DNA of 26,239 nucleotides from an uncultured Porphyromonadaceae bacterium (lineage in GTDB: Bacteria > Bacteroidota > Bacteroidia > Bacteroidales > Muribaculaceae). The DNA lies in NCBI GenBank assembly GCA_900555715.1, contig USMC01000034.1, forward strand, positions 1 through 26,239, given 5' to 3'. Both the position numbers and the translations under genes were made by a program. The notes beneath the pieces were generated by a model. The model did no database searches and was not told the origin of the DNA. It saw only the letters and a list, made by a program, of their open reading frames with translations. This document shows, one piece after another, positions 8,815 through 16,338 of this stretch. Positions within the stretch are counted from its first letter, which is position 1. The number at the start of each line of letters is the position of its first letter.

Positions 8815-11580
8815 TTAGAAACGTATGCCGATGTTGAGGTACATCTTGAATCCCTGTGCGTAGCTCAGGCGTGTGGGATATGCTGTGCGGTCCCATGCGG
8901 TGTTGCCGGTGTCGCGCAGGCGTCCCTGCTGGTAGGCGTTCGTCACTATGTTGCGGTTGTTGGTGATGTTGTTGAGGTTGAGATTGAAGTTCAGCGATAC
9001 GCCGTCGATATAGAGCACCTTGCCGATAGAGGCGTTGAGCGAGTAGGCATTGCGTATCTTGTCCTGTGTGGCAAGTTCCTTCACCTTTGCCTCAAGTTCT
9101 TCCTGCGAGCCGCCGAAGTCTTCCCAGAGATTGCTGAAAGCCTCGTGATAGCGGGGTGCAAGGTTTACGTACGCGTCGCCCTGCCATGTGCAGTTGACGT
9201 TGAAGTACCAGTTCTTAGGTGCCTGCCAGTCGAGACCCACGTTTGCACAGTACTGCGGTGTGGCGCCGATGTAGTAGTTCTTGAGGTAGACAGTCTGTGT
9301 GGTGTCGGGGTACATGCCGTTTTCGAACGAACGTGTGCCGCGCGGGTTGTTTTTGAACTGGTATCGGGAGTACATGCCGGCGAAGGTAGCCGTAAGCGAA
9401 GGTGTGATTTTATATGCCATGCCGAGTTCCACGCCCTTGTTGACTATTTTCATGTCCGATAGTATGTAGTTGGCGTATGTCTGGTAGTCATCATCATAGA
9501 AGCCGGAGCGCTCGGTGCGGTTGTTGATGTCGATATAGAAGCCGGTGATGCTGCCGCGGAAGCGGCGGTAATTCCATATATAGCCGATGTCGCCGGAGAA
9601 GTCGCGTTCGCTCTTGGCGTTGTCGACGACACTGTTTTTCACGCGAGGTGCGATGTATATCTGGTCGAAGAGCGGAGCGCGCGTGCCGTAGTCGAGGTGG
9701 AGGGCGAACATGTTGCGTCCGTCGAGTTTGTAGAGGGCGCCCACTTTAATGGCAGCGTTGTCGAAGCGCTGTGTGGCGCTCTTGCCGAGCGAGTTCTGCG
9801 GTGCGCGTCCGTTGCGCATGTGTCCGTCGCGGTAGTACTGTGTGTACGACATCTGCAGACCGTAGTTGAGGTCCCATTTGGGAAGGTTGATGACATTCTG
9901 CAGCCATGCCTCGGCACGGAGGGCATGGATGTCGTAGTCGTAGCCGAAACGGTCGCCTTCGGCTACGCGGCGGTTAGGATGGTCGAGGTCGTTCTGCAGA
10001 TTGCCGGGGCGCACGCTGACCTCACGGTTGCTGAACGGGTCGATGTCGATCCAGAACTCGCCGCCCATGAGGTCGCGGATGGTCTTGTAGTTGGAGCTCT
10101 TTGTATAGTTGAACGACAGACCGCCCTGCAGGCTCAGCCATGAGTTGATGCGCGTGTTCAGGTAGGTATTGAAAGCACCTGCGAGCTGGTGGTTGATGCG
10201 GTTCTCCATGATGTACGACGAACCCTTTTTCTGCGATTCGGGCAGGAAGGCGTTCTGTTCGTTGTTGAGGTAGTTCACGTCGTAGAGCTCGTCCCATTTG
10301 ATCTGACGGAACGATTCGTCGTTCTTCCACAGTTCGGTGTAGAGTTCTGCTGCTGCGTCGTTGCCCTGACGGGTGAAGTAGGAGGGCAGATATTTGTAGT
10401 ACGACGGGTTGGGGTCGTTGGCGTTGTAATAGTTGAGCGCCGTGCGGTTGTAATATGCCGAGCGGAACATCAAGGCGGTGTTCAGAGTCGTGTTTTCCTT
10501 TTTGAAGAGCCAGTTGAGCATCACTGTGGGGTCGAAAGTCTCGGTGATGCGTGCGCTGCGTTTCTTGCCGTTCTGATAGCCCCAGTCGGGGTTGTAGAGG
10601 TTGTCGTCGGCGAGATCGTATGCTTCCTGTACGACGGGACGCCCTGTGGCGCGCTGTGTGGGACCGCCGAAGGCTGTCAGCACGAGCGAGTGCTGGCTGT
10701 TGAAACGTTTCTCAAGCGATAGGAACAGACCTGCCGAATTATAGAACGTGCCTTTCATCACGCCTTCTTTCGCGTAGCGCACGATGCCGTTGACGGTGAG
10801 CGCCCAGCCCGACTTGCTCAGACCTGTGGCGTAGCTTGCAATGGCACGCAGCATGTAGTTGCTGTTGGTGAAAGCCACGGAGCCGTTGAAACCGGGTGCA
10901 TAGAGGTCGGTGACGGTGTTATAGTTCACGCTGCCGCCGATGTCGCCGAAACCGTAGTTCGACGCTTCTGTACCGATGGTAGTGGTCTTGTTGCGGAAGC
11001 CGCGGCTCGTAAGACCCAGCAGGGTAGAGAAGCTGAAACTGCCGCGGACAAGGTCGTTCATCCTGACGCCGTTGAGATATACGCTCTGCATGGGGCTGAG
11101 CGTGCCGCGGAAGTGGTAGTACATCGGGCTGAAGTTGTACGAGGCGGTGTTGTAGAAAATATTGTCGTTGGCGCCTGTAAGAGCCGATACGCTCTGCGAG
11201 CTGCCTTCTTCGTCTTCAAGGGCAGCCTCGTCGAAGGTGAGTTCGGTGAGGTTGGTGTAGAATTCATCCTGATTCTGGGGAACAAGGCGGATTTCACCGA
11301 CATTTACAGTCGCGCCGCCGATGTTTACTTCGGCGGTGTAGGTGTCGAAGCCGTCGCAGATGACGATGATGTCGTCGGTACCGGGAGCTGCCTCGAGGCG
11401 GAACTGTCCGTTGAAATTAGTCAGAACCTGCGTGCTTTGTGTGCGCAGAGCTACTGTCGCGCCGGACAGCGGGCTGCCGCTGTCGCCGTTGACGACCACA
11501 CCCACCACTGTTGCTGCCATGGCGGCGAATGCCGGCAGGAGTAGCGGAAGGCACAGAAGGAGTAACAATCGTTTTCTCAT
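8815..11580 (-). CDS. TonB-dependent outer-membrane receptor with carboxypeptidase-like N-domain
   Basis: A 921-residue receptor starting at ATG 11578-11580 (MRKRLLLLLCLPLLLPAFA). A longer in-frame extension upstream overlaps the promoter and is rejected. A signal peptide (to about residue 22) is followed by a CarboxypepD_reg-like domain at about 23-105 (GVVVNGDSGSPLSGATV, LTNFNGQFRLEA), a plug domain at about 120-240 (SVYLNGVRMNDLVRGSFSF, FGDIGGSVNYNT), and a long 22-strand type barrel rich in aromatic and Asn residues. It ends in MYLNIGIRF with the C-terminal Phe typical of outer-membrane proteins. It would import a substrate using TonB/ExbBD energy. No SusD-like gene is adjacent; instead two DUF5689 lipoproteins follow within 18 and 43 nt. 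Its substrate cannot be read from the sequence. A promoter with an internal palindrome lies directly upstream. Confidence 0.93.
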   Translation of the reverse strand: MRKRLLLLLCLPLLLPAFAAMAATVVGVVVNGDSGSPLSGATVALRTQSTQVLTNFNGQFRLEAAPGTDDIIVICDGFDTYTAEVNIGGATVNVGEIRLVPQNQDEFYTNLTELTFDEAALEDEEGSSQSVSALTGANDNIFYNTASYNFSPMYYHFRGTLSPMQSVYLNGVRMNDLVRGSFSFSTLLGLTSRGFRNKTTTIGTEASNYGFGDIGGSVNYNTVTDLYAPGFNGSVAFTNSNYMLRAIASYATGLSKSGWALTVNGIVRYAKEGVMKGTFYNSAGLFLSLEKRFNSQHSLVLTAFGGPTQRATGRPVVQEAYDLADDNLYNPDWGYQNGKKRSARITETFDPTVMLNWLFKKENTTLNTALMFRSAYYNRTALNYYNANDPNPSYYKYLPSYFTRQGNDAAAELYTELWKNDESFRQIKWDELYDVNYLNNEQNAFLPESQKKGSSYIMENRINHQLAGAFNTYLNTRINSWLSLQGGLSFNYTKSSNYKTIRDLMGGEFWIDIDPFSNREVSVRPGNLQNDLDHPNRRVAEGDRFGYDYDIHALRAEAWLQNVINLPKWDLNYGLQMSYTQYYRDGHMRNGRAPQNSLGKSATQRFDNAAIKVGALYKLDGRNMFALHLDYGTRAPLFDQIYIAPRVKNSVVDNAKSERDFSGDIGYIWNYRRFRGSITGFYIDINNRTERSGFYDDDYQTYANYILSDMKIVNKGVELGMAYKITPSLTATFAGMYSRYQFKNNPRGTRSFENGMYPDTTQTVYLKNYYIGATPQYCANVGLDWQAPKNWYFNVNCTWQGDAYVNLAPRYHEAFSNLWEDFGGSQEELEAKVKELATQDKIRNAYSLNASIGKVLYIDGVSLNFNLNLNNITNNRNIVTNAYQQGRLRDTGNTAWDRTAYPTRLSYAQGFKMYLNIGIRF

Positions 11581-11633
11581 GTCTATAATCTGTTGTTTGT
11601 GTTTAGACGGTAATAGGAAATAGGAGAAGCTGT

Positions 11634-11665
11634 CAAAATTAGTAAATATCTTCCGATATTTCAAT
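11634..11665 (-). promoter_or_regulatory. Promoter of TonB/DUF5689 operon with palindrome in the spacer
   Basis: On the minus strand ATTG (11665-11662), a 20-nt spacer and TAATTTTG (11641-11634) fit the Bacteroidetes promoter with one mismatch at -33. The spacer contains a perfect inverted repeat, AAATATC-N4-GATATTT (11644-11661), in a position where a bound regulator would block RNA polymerase. It could also act as a weak terminator for the gene ending at 11680. The leader to the receptor ATG would be about 47 nt. Confidence 0.6.
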
Positions 11666-11679
11666 GCAGTCTGTGTGTT

Positions 11680-12078
11680 TTAACAATTCTCCGCTTCGAA
11701 ATGCACGAAAGCGTCCCATATTGACGACAGGGCGAGCATGATGCAGTTTTTCTTGATGTAGTCCTCGCTTACCTCCTCGTCGGTGTGGAAGGTGTATGCC
11801 ATGCGGATGCCGTTGGCTGTGACGACGGCAATGGGCATGCGCCGGCTGAGATTGTGGCGGTTGGCGAGGGCGAGGAGGTCGCCGCCGGGTTCCCAGCCGT
11901 CGGCGGCGGCAGTGTATGAGATATTTCCGCCGAGCACGGTGATGAAGATGACGACGTCGTGCGGGAAATCGGAATCGGCATCCTGTACTATCACAAGGTC
12001 GCCGTCGTCGTCGAGACGGGTGGCTATCTGAAGCTCGTCGAAAAAGCGGCGCATGGTGGCGGTGTCGATGTTTTTCAT
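11680..12078 (-). CDS. YbjN-like small protein, copy 1
   Basis: A 132-residue protein (MKNIDTATMRRFFDELQIAT) with no signal peptide or membrane segment. The layout resembles the YbjN family, whose fold is like type III secretion chaperones: an N-terminal helix, a beta sheet (DGDLVIVQDAD, VVIFITVLGGNISYTAAA), the central motif GDLLALANRHNLSRRMP, further strands and a C-terminal helix (LSSIWDAFVHFEAE). It is the third of three tandem paralogues; its ATG overlaps the TGA of copy 2 (ATGA). All three carry a G-D-L-x-A-x-x-N-R-H-N core, so they arose by duplication. The function is unknown; position downstream of pdxJ may be incidental. Confidence 0.75.
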   Translation of the reverse strand: MKNIDTATMRRFFDELQIATRLDDDGDLVIVQDADSDFPHDVVIFITVLGGNISYTAAADGWEPGGDLLALANRHNLSRRMPIAVVTANGIRMAYTFHTDEEVSEDYIKKNCIMLALSSIWDAFVHFEAENC

Positions 12079-12467
12079 ATCTGCTCTGATTCAAAATTGG
12101 CGAATGAGTCGCGTATACAGTTGATGGTGTGCAGGATGCAGTCGTAGCGCACAAATTCGGGGCTTACATCTCCGCTGACGATATATGAATACTCGAACCT
12201 GAGTTTGCCTTCGCGCACGACGGCGGCGGGGATGTAGCGGCTTGCGTTGTGGCGGTTACACAGCGCAAGCAGGTCGCCGGCGGCGCGGTAGTCGGGTGCG
12301 CTTGCCATGAAGGAAATGCGCCTGTCGGTCTCCGCCATCACGCACACCACGATGAGATATGGAAAAAGCTCGTCGGCGCGCAGATTGATGATAAGGTCGC
12401 GGTCGTTGTCGAGGCGCGACGCTATGCCGAGAGCATCGAGATGGCTGCGTATTTCTTCTATTGTCAT
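12075..12467 (-). CDS. YbjN-like small protein, copy 2
   Basis: A 130-residue cytosolic protein. I choose ATG 12465-12467 (MTIEEIRSHLDALGIAS), which lies 4 nt after the TGA of copy 3; a TTG 24 nt further upstream is possible but overlaps the previous gene. It shares with its neighbours the pattern DNDRDLIINL, then FPYLIVVCVMAETDRRISFMA, then GDLLALCNRHNASRYIP, a hydrophobic strand pair, and a C-terminal helix NCIRDSFANFES. Similarity to copy 1 is clear by eye in the central motif and helix. It overlaps copy 1 by an ATGA junction, implying coupled translation and perhaps assembly of the paralogues into one complex (inference). No catalytic residues are evident. Confidence 0.75.
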   Translation of the reverse strand: MTIEEIRSHLDALGIASRLDNDRDLIINLRADELFPYLIVVCVMAETDRRISFMASAPDYRAAGDLLALCNRHNASRYIPAAVVREGKLRFEYSYIVSGDVSPEFVRYDCILHTINCIRDSFANFESEQI

Positions 12468-12471
12468 GGCG

Positions 12472-12888
12472 TCAGGAAAGGCGTTTGGCAAGTTCCTCGT
12501 CGCTGAGTTCGAAGGCGGCGAACGAATGTATGGGGCGGAATATCGACGGACGTATCACCTCTTCGAGAACGTAGTGCGGCGATACCTCGTGTTCTATGAG
12601 ATAGCCGTATTCCATCACGACTTCGTTTTCGCCGTCGATATGGCATACGGGGGCGTAAGTGCGGCAGTTGTGGCGGTTAGCCATTGCGAACAGATCGCCG
12701 GCGGGGTGATAACCGATGGCGCGCGAGTGGAAGGCGAGCATGTTGTCGCGGAGGCTGATGACGGTGACTATGCCGTACCGGAAAAGCTCGTCGGCGCCGA
12801 AACTCACGGCGAGAGAGCCGTTTTCCCACTCGGAATATTTAAGATCGAGAACGTCGAGGCATTCTTTTATGAAGTCGGTCGTCAGCAT
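12472..12888 (-). CDS. YbjN-like small protein, copy 3
   Basis: A 138-residue cytosolic protein (MLTTDFIKECLDVLDLKYSE) starting 4 nt after the pdxJ stop codon. It carries the same core as its neighbours: ENGSLAVSFGADELFRYGIV, a strand DNMLAFHSRA, GDLFAMANRHNCRTYAP, and a C-terminal helix IHSFAAFELSDEELAKRL. It is the most divergent of the three, with a short charged C-terminal tail. YbjN family proteins have been tied to motility and stress regulation in enterobacteria, but that role cannot be transferred here. Tight spacing puts it in one transcript with pdxJ. Confidence 0.75.
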   Translation of the reverse strand: MLTTDFIKECLDVLDLKYSEWENGSLAVSFGADELFRYGIVTVISLRDNMLAFHSRAIGYHPAGDLFAMANRHNCRTYAPVCHIDGENEVVMEYGYLIEHEVSPHYVLEEVIRPSIFRPIHSFAAFELSDEELAKRLS

Positions 12889-12892
12889 GCGG

Positions 12893-13606
12893 TCAGCGGA
12901 GGGCGGCTTTGTAGCGGCGCACGGTTTCTTCGAGTCCTAAGTAGAGGGCGTCGCATATCAGGGCATGACCTATCGACACCTCGCTGAGGAAGGGAATGCG
13001 TTTGCTGAAAAAGCCGAGATTTGCAAGGTCGAGGTCGTGACCGGCATTGACTCCGAGTCCCGATTTGCGTGCCGCAAGGGCGGTTTCTTCGAATGGTGCG
13101 ATGGCTTTTTCGGGATCGGTGGGGTAGAGGTCGGCGTACGGCTTGGTGTACAGCTCAACGCGGTCGGTGCCGGTGGCGGCGGCGGCGCGTGCGGCGGCAG
13201 GGTCGGCGTTGATGAAGATAGACGTGCGTATGCCGGCGTCCTTGAAGCGCTCTACAAGCTGCGACAGAAATTCGGCGTTAGCCTCCACATCCCATCCGGT
13301 GCTGGAGGTGAGCGCGTCGGGAGCGTCGGGCACGAGCGTCACCTGCGTGGGGCGCACTTTGAGAACGAGGTCGACAAATTCCGGCGAAGGGTAGCCTTCG
13401 ATGTTGAATTCGCTCCTCAGCAGAGGGCGCAGACGGTAGACGTCGGAACGGCGTATGTGGCGCTCGTCGGGGCGCGGATGCACGGTGATGCCGTCGGCGC
13501 CGAATTTTTCTATGTCGAGTGCTACGCTTTCTACGTCGGGGCGGTTTTCGCCCCGGGCGTTGCGTAAAGTGGCGATTTTATTTATATTAACGCTCAGGTT
13601 TGTCAT
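12893..13606 (-). CDS. pdxJ: Pyridoxine 5'-phosphate synthase PdxJ
   Basis: PdxJ condenses 1-deoxyxylulose 5-phosphate with 3-amino-2-oxopropyl phosphate to make pyridoxine 5'-phosphate, the last ring-forming step of the DXP-dependent vitamin B6 route. The 237-residue TIM-barrel protein starts at ATG 13604-13606 (MTNLSVNINKIATLRNARG). Seen: NINKIATLRNAR at the N-terminus, TVHPRPDERHI with His43 and His50, NIEGYPSPE with Glu70, VNAGHDLD with His190, and EVSIGHALICDAL with His214, matching the phosphate-binding and catalytic residues of the family. The length is normal. It is the first gene of an operon with three YbjN-like genes and is divergent from the ACT-like/NAD kinase operon. Confidence 0.96.
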   Translation of the reverse strand: MTNLSVNINKIATLRNARGENRPDVESVALDIEKFGADGITVHPRPDERHIRRSDVYRLRPLLRSEFNIEGYPSPEFVDLVLKVRPTQVTLVPDAPDALTSSTGWDVEANAEFLSQLVERFKDAGIRTSIFINADPAAARAAAATGTDRVELYTKPYADLYPTDPEKAIAPFEETALAARKSGLGVNAGHDLDLANLGFFSKRIPFLSEVSIGHALICDALYLGLEETVRRYKAALR

Positions 13607-13631
13607 TTATGAAAGAAATTTCGTAAATTTG
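13599..13631 (+). promoter_or_regulatory. Promoter of ACT-like/NAD kinase operon
   Basis: TTTG (13599-13602), 21 nt, then TAAATTTG (13624-13631) fits the Bacteroidetes consensus, with one extra spacer base. The -33 box overlaps the start codon region of the divergent pdxJ. The leader to the TTG start would be about 75 nt. Confidence 0.5.
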
Positions 13632-13676
13632 TATTTGCTTCCGCATGATGAAGCGCCGTTTGGCGGTTTCAGAATG

Positions 13677-13707
13677 CAAAAATACTGAGAATTACTAAAA
13701 CACGAAA
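13677..13707 (-). promoter_or_regulatory. Promoter of pdxJ operon
   Basis: On the minus strand TATTTTTG (13684-13677) matches TAnnTTTG; the -33 position 19 nt upstream reads TTTC (13707-13704), one mismatch. The two divergent promoters face each other over about 100 bp, so their transcripts would overlap in the 5' leaders. Confidence 0.4.
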
Positions 13708-13711
13708 GATT

Positions 13712-14101
13712 TTGAGCGCAAAACCAATCATATTCCCCGAAAACGAACAGCTTTTCCCCCCTGTGGCGGAAAGCTCGCGCCTTCTTGTCGGCTGCCGGCG
13801 GGAAGATTACAGCGCTTCGCGCATAGCGCGTGCCGTGGAAGACTGCAACGCACATCTGCTGAATCTTAACGTGACATCCTTCGGCGAGAAGAAGGACTAT
13901 GACGATATTGATGTGGCGGAGAATGCGGATGCCAAATTTCCCGTTGTCTTCGACCTGCGCGTCAACCACCGCTCCGCTGCCGGAGTGAGCCGTTCGCTGG
14001 AGCGCTACGGCTACACCGTTATCGGAACGTCGTCTGCCGACGCTCCCGACGACACCACATCCTCACGTATCGAAGAACTCATCCGCTACCTCGAAATATG
14101 A
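13712..14101 (+). CDS. Stand-alone ACT-like regulatory domain protein
   Basis: A 129-residue cytosolic protein. No ATG is available in frame (the frame is closed by TGA at 13649-13651), so the likely start is TTG 13712 (MSAKPIIFPENEQLF). Its residues 22-129 (RLLVGCRREDYSASRIARAVEDC, VVFDLRVNHRSAAGVSRSLERYGYTV) resemble, as I recall it, the C-terminal ACT-like half of the CBS-domain protein encoded next to NAD kinase in Bacteroides. The usual pair of CBS domains is absent and there is no room for them before pdxJ. It overlaps the NAD kinase start by ATGA, so it is translated with NAD kinase and may regulate it or bind a ligand for it (inference). An insertion KKDYDDIDVAENADAKF loops out between strands. 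Confidence 0.7.
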   Translation: MSAKPIIFPENEQLFPPVAESSRLLVGCRREDYSASRIARAVEDCNAHLLNLNVTSFGEKKDYDDIDVAENADAKFPVVFDLRVNHRSAAGVSRSLERYGYTVIGTSSADAPDDTTSSRIEELIRYLEI

Positions 14102-14958
14102 AAATAGCAATATACGGCAGCCGCAGGCAGCACGCCGCCCTGCCTCAGATAGCTCGCTTTCTCGACGTGCTCCGTCGCTCGGGCATAGGTGCCGCCATGC
14201 ACCCAAAGCTCTATGCGCATCTGATGGAAATAGCGCCTGACGTTCTCGACGACGTCGAAGAGGCGCAGGTGCCCGACGGTGCCGAGCTGGCGGTCTGTCT
14301 TGGCGGCGACGGAACCTTCCTGCGCACAGCCCTGTGGGTGGGCAGTCTCGGCATTCCCATTGTCGGCGTAAATACGGGACATTTGGGCTATCTCGCCGCA
14401 CTGCCGCTCGACGCTCTTCCCGACTTGCCTCAGATGATAGCCGGCGACCGCTTCCGCGTCGAGCAGCGCAGTCTCCTGCACGTCACCGTCCCGGAGCTGC
14501 CGGATTATGTCGGGCAATACGCACTCAACGAGGTGTCGCTGGCAAAGGACGAGACAGCGTCGATGATAACGGCACATGTGAGCGTCGACGGTACTCTGCT
14601 TGCCGACTATCGTGCCGACGGGCTGATTGTCGCCACCTCGACAGGAAGCACGGCTTATAACCTTTCTGTCGGAGGTCCTATCGTGCAGCCCACGCTCGAC
14701 GTGTGCGTCATCACGCCAGTGGCGGCGCATTCGCTGTCGATGCGTCCGATGGTTATAGACGGACATTCCGAGATACGCATTGTTCCCGGCGGTCGCAGCC
14801 GTCATGTGCGCCTTGCTGTCGACGGACGTTCCGTGGCGCTCGACATGGACACCGAAATTATCATCTCGCAGGCGCCGTTCAAGCTCAGGGTACTGCAGCT
14901 CGCCGGACACAGCTTTGCCGACACTCTCCGTAACAAGCTCCACTGGGGCGAACAGTAA
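14098..14958 (+). CDS. nadK: NAD kinase
   Basis: NAD kinase phosphorylates NAD+ with ATP to make NADP+ in the cytosol. The 286-residue protein starts at ATG 14098 (MKIAIYGSRRQHAALPQ), overlapping the stop of the ACT-like gene. Seen: GGDGTFLR at 69-76, the signature of the NAD kinase/diacylglycerol kinase superfamily, with the catalytic Asp in GGDG; VNTGHLGYL at 91-99; NE at 144-145 in ALNEVSL; DGLIVATSTGSTAYNLS from 174, the conserved NAD-binding block; and GGPIVQP shortly after. The length is normal and no residue of the core is missing. A short gap (24 nt) separates it from the metallopeptidase gene, probably the same transcript. Confidence 0.97.
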   Translation: MKIAIYGSRRQHAALPQIARFLDVLRRSGIGAAMHPKLYAHLMEIAPDVLDDVEEAQVPDGAELAVCLGGDGTFLRTALWVGSLGIPIVGVNTGHLGYLAALPLDALPDLPQMIAGDRFRVEQRSLLHVTVPELPDYVGQYALNEVSLAKDETASMITAHVSVDGTLLADYRADGLIVATSTGSTAYNLSVGGPIVQPTLDVCVITPVAAHSLSMRPMVIDGHSEIRIVPGGRSRHVRLAVDGRSVALDMDTEIIISQAPFKLRVLQLAGHSFADTLRNKLHWGEQ

Positions 14959-14982
14959 TCTGTACCTTATGTTCTCTCTCCT

Positions 14983-15750
14983 ATGTTTCCCCTCCCTGTA
15001 AAAAAAGTAGTCGCCACATCGCGATACACCCATCCCGAACTCGGACCCGTGCGTGTGCGTGTTGTCGCATCGGCGCGTTCTCTCCGCGCGCGCTGGGATG
15101 GCCCCGTGCTGTCGGTGACGATTCCTAAAAACTGCCCGGCGGACGAGTACGACCGCTTCATCGACAGCAATGTGCCCGTCTTTCTGGAAATGCGTCCGCC
15201 GCTGGCTTTCAGGCTCGGTCAGGTCATCGACGGCGATCCCGTTGATTTCTTCATCCAAGAAGATGCGTTTGCAGCCCGTATGGGAGGCTGCCGCATAGAG
15301 CTGCGCGACGCCGAACCGGATACGGCGAAAAGCGGCAGATACCACATCATCCTTTCGCCCGATCTTCTGGAGCGGGGCATTGAAGACCCGTATGTTCAGG
15401 ATTTTGTCAACAAGGCTCTTATCCGTGCTGCCGAGTATGCCACGAAACGGTATATCATTCCCGAGGCACACCGCCTGGCAGATCTTGTCGGGCACAGACC
15501 GGCGGGATGGACTGTGAAATATAAGAAGCGCAGCCTCGGCACATGCGACAGCAAGGGCATCATCAGCCTCAACCCGCGCATTGCTTTCCTTCCTGCCCGT
15601 CTCCGCAATTTCGTCATACTGCACGAGCTCGCACACCTCAGCGAGATGAATCATTCGGCGGCTTTCCACGAGGTGTGCAACCGCTACTGCGGCGGTCATG
15701 AGGCAGAGCTCAACGCCGCTCTCCGCCGTTTTCCCTTTCCCGTCCGCTGA
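14983..15750 (+). CDS. YgjP-type (M48/DUF45) zinc metallopeptidase-like protein
   Basis: A 255-residue protein without signal peptide or membrane helices. The C-terminal half carries the zinc motif HELAHLSEMNHSAAFH: HELAH at 214-218, His224 and His229, matching the HExxH-x-(N)H arrangement of the YgjP/DUF45 metallopeptidase family. The KYKKRSLGTCDSKGIISLN block before it is typical of the family. The N-terminal part (GPVRVRVVASARSLRARW) is a beta-rich domain. Family members are poorly characterised; a protease role is inferred from the motif. The start is ATG 14983, 24 nt after the NAD kinase stop. Its TGA stop abuts the stop codon of the convergent wbqC-like gene with no base between (TGATCA at 15748-15753). 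Confidence 0.88.
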   Translation: MFPLPVKKVVATSRYTHPELGPVRVRVVASARSLRARWDGPVLSVTIPKNCPADEYDRFIDSNVPVFLEMRPPLAFRLGQVIDGDPVDFFIQEDAFAARMGGCRIELRDAEPDTAKSGRYHIILSPDLLERGIEDPYVQDFVNKALIRAAEYATKRYIIPEAHRLADLVGHRPAGWTVKYKKRSLGTCDSKGIISLNPRIAFLPARLRNFVILHELAHLSEMNHSAAFHEVCNRYCGGHEAELNAALRRFPFPVR

Positions 15751-16338
15751 TCAGCGTCCTTCGTTGAAAAGGCGGTCGAGAATTGAGAGAGAGGAGATGA
15801 AGCCGAGACGGTCCTGGCGCAGTTGACGGTAAGGCGCGCAGTCAGCGACGGATGTCGTGCGGTAGTCGTCGAAAGGTACGTCGGGTGGCAATGTCTTAAG
15901 GAAATATGTTCGGATTCCCATGATGCGGCGCACGACGTTGTTGGTACGCCGTATGAGGTCGGCTATTGTTTCGCCCTCGACGGGGCGCGGTCCGAACAGC
16001 GGGCGGAAGCTGTCGAAAAGATATTCGAAATACGGTGTTCCGCCATAGGCGCTTTCGAGCGCTACCGTCTGCACCTCCCACCACCGTCCGTGTGCCGACA
16101 CTCCTATGTCGCTCCAGCGCAGTCGTCCGCTTGAGAATCCTTCCGGATGGCTCACTGGCACTGTCAGGCTCAGGCGTCCGCGAGCGTCGGCAATGTCGTA
16201 GCGGTGCACCTCCTTGTCGCGCTTGTTGTAGCGCATGTCGTAGTCGACATATACCGCGTCGTAGCCGGCTATGAGGTCATAGTAGGCTGCCGGCGCGAAC
16301 AGGCGCGGCGGAACGACTAAAAGAGGCGCGTGGCTCAC
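15751..16338 (-). CDS. WbqC-like family protein
   Basis: A 195-residue cytosolic protein. It starts at GTG 16336-16338, overlapping the lepB stop as GTGA; no ATG occurs before residue 35. The N-terminal PPRLFAPAAYYDLIAGYDAVYVD, the NKRDKEVHRYDI block and the TVPVSHPEG motif resemble the WbqC family, found in polysaccharide or O-antigen gene clusters in other bacteria and of uncertain biochemical function. In Bacteroidales a WbqC-like gene follows signal peptidase genes, from memory, so this gene order is the usual one. It is coupled to lepB translation and convergent with the YgjP-like gene. Confidence 0.82.
   Translation of the reverse strand: MSHAPLLVVPPRLFAPAAYYDLIAGYDAVYVDYDMRYNKRDKEVHRYDIADARGRLSLTVPVSHPEGFSSGRLRWSDIGVSAHGRWWEVQTVALESAYGGTPYFEYLFDSFRPLFGPRPVEGETIADLIRRTNNVVRRIMGIRTYFLKTLPPDVPFDDYRTTSVADCAPYRQLRQDRLGFISSLSILDRLFNEGR

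Noticed and set aside
8815..11580. SusC of a polysaccharide utilisation locus
   Set aside because: No SusD, glycoside hydrolase or sugar regulator is present in the window, so only a general TonB-dependent receptor is supported.
14086..15699. Long minus-strand frame of 537 codons across nadK and the YgjP-like gene
   Set aside because: It lies antisense to two well-supported genes, has no recognisable domain, and is explained by GC-rich codon bias leaving a reverse frame open.
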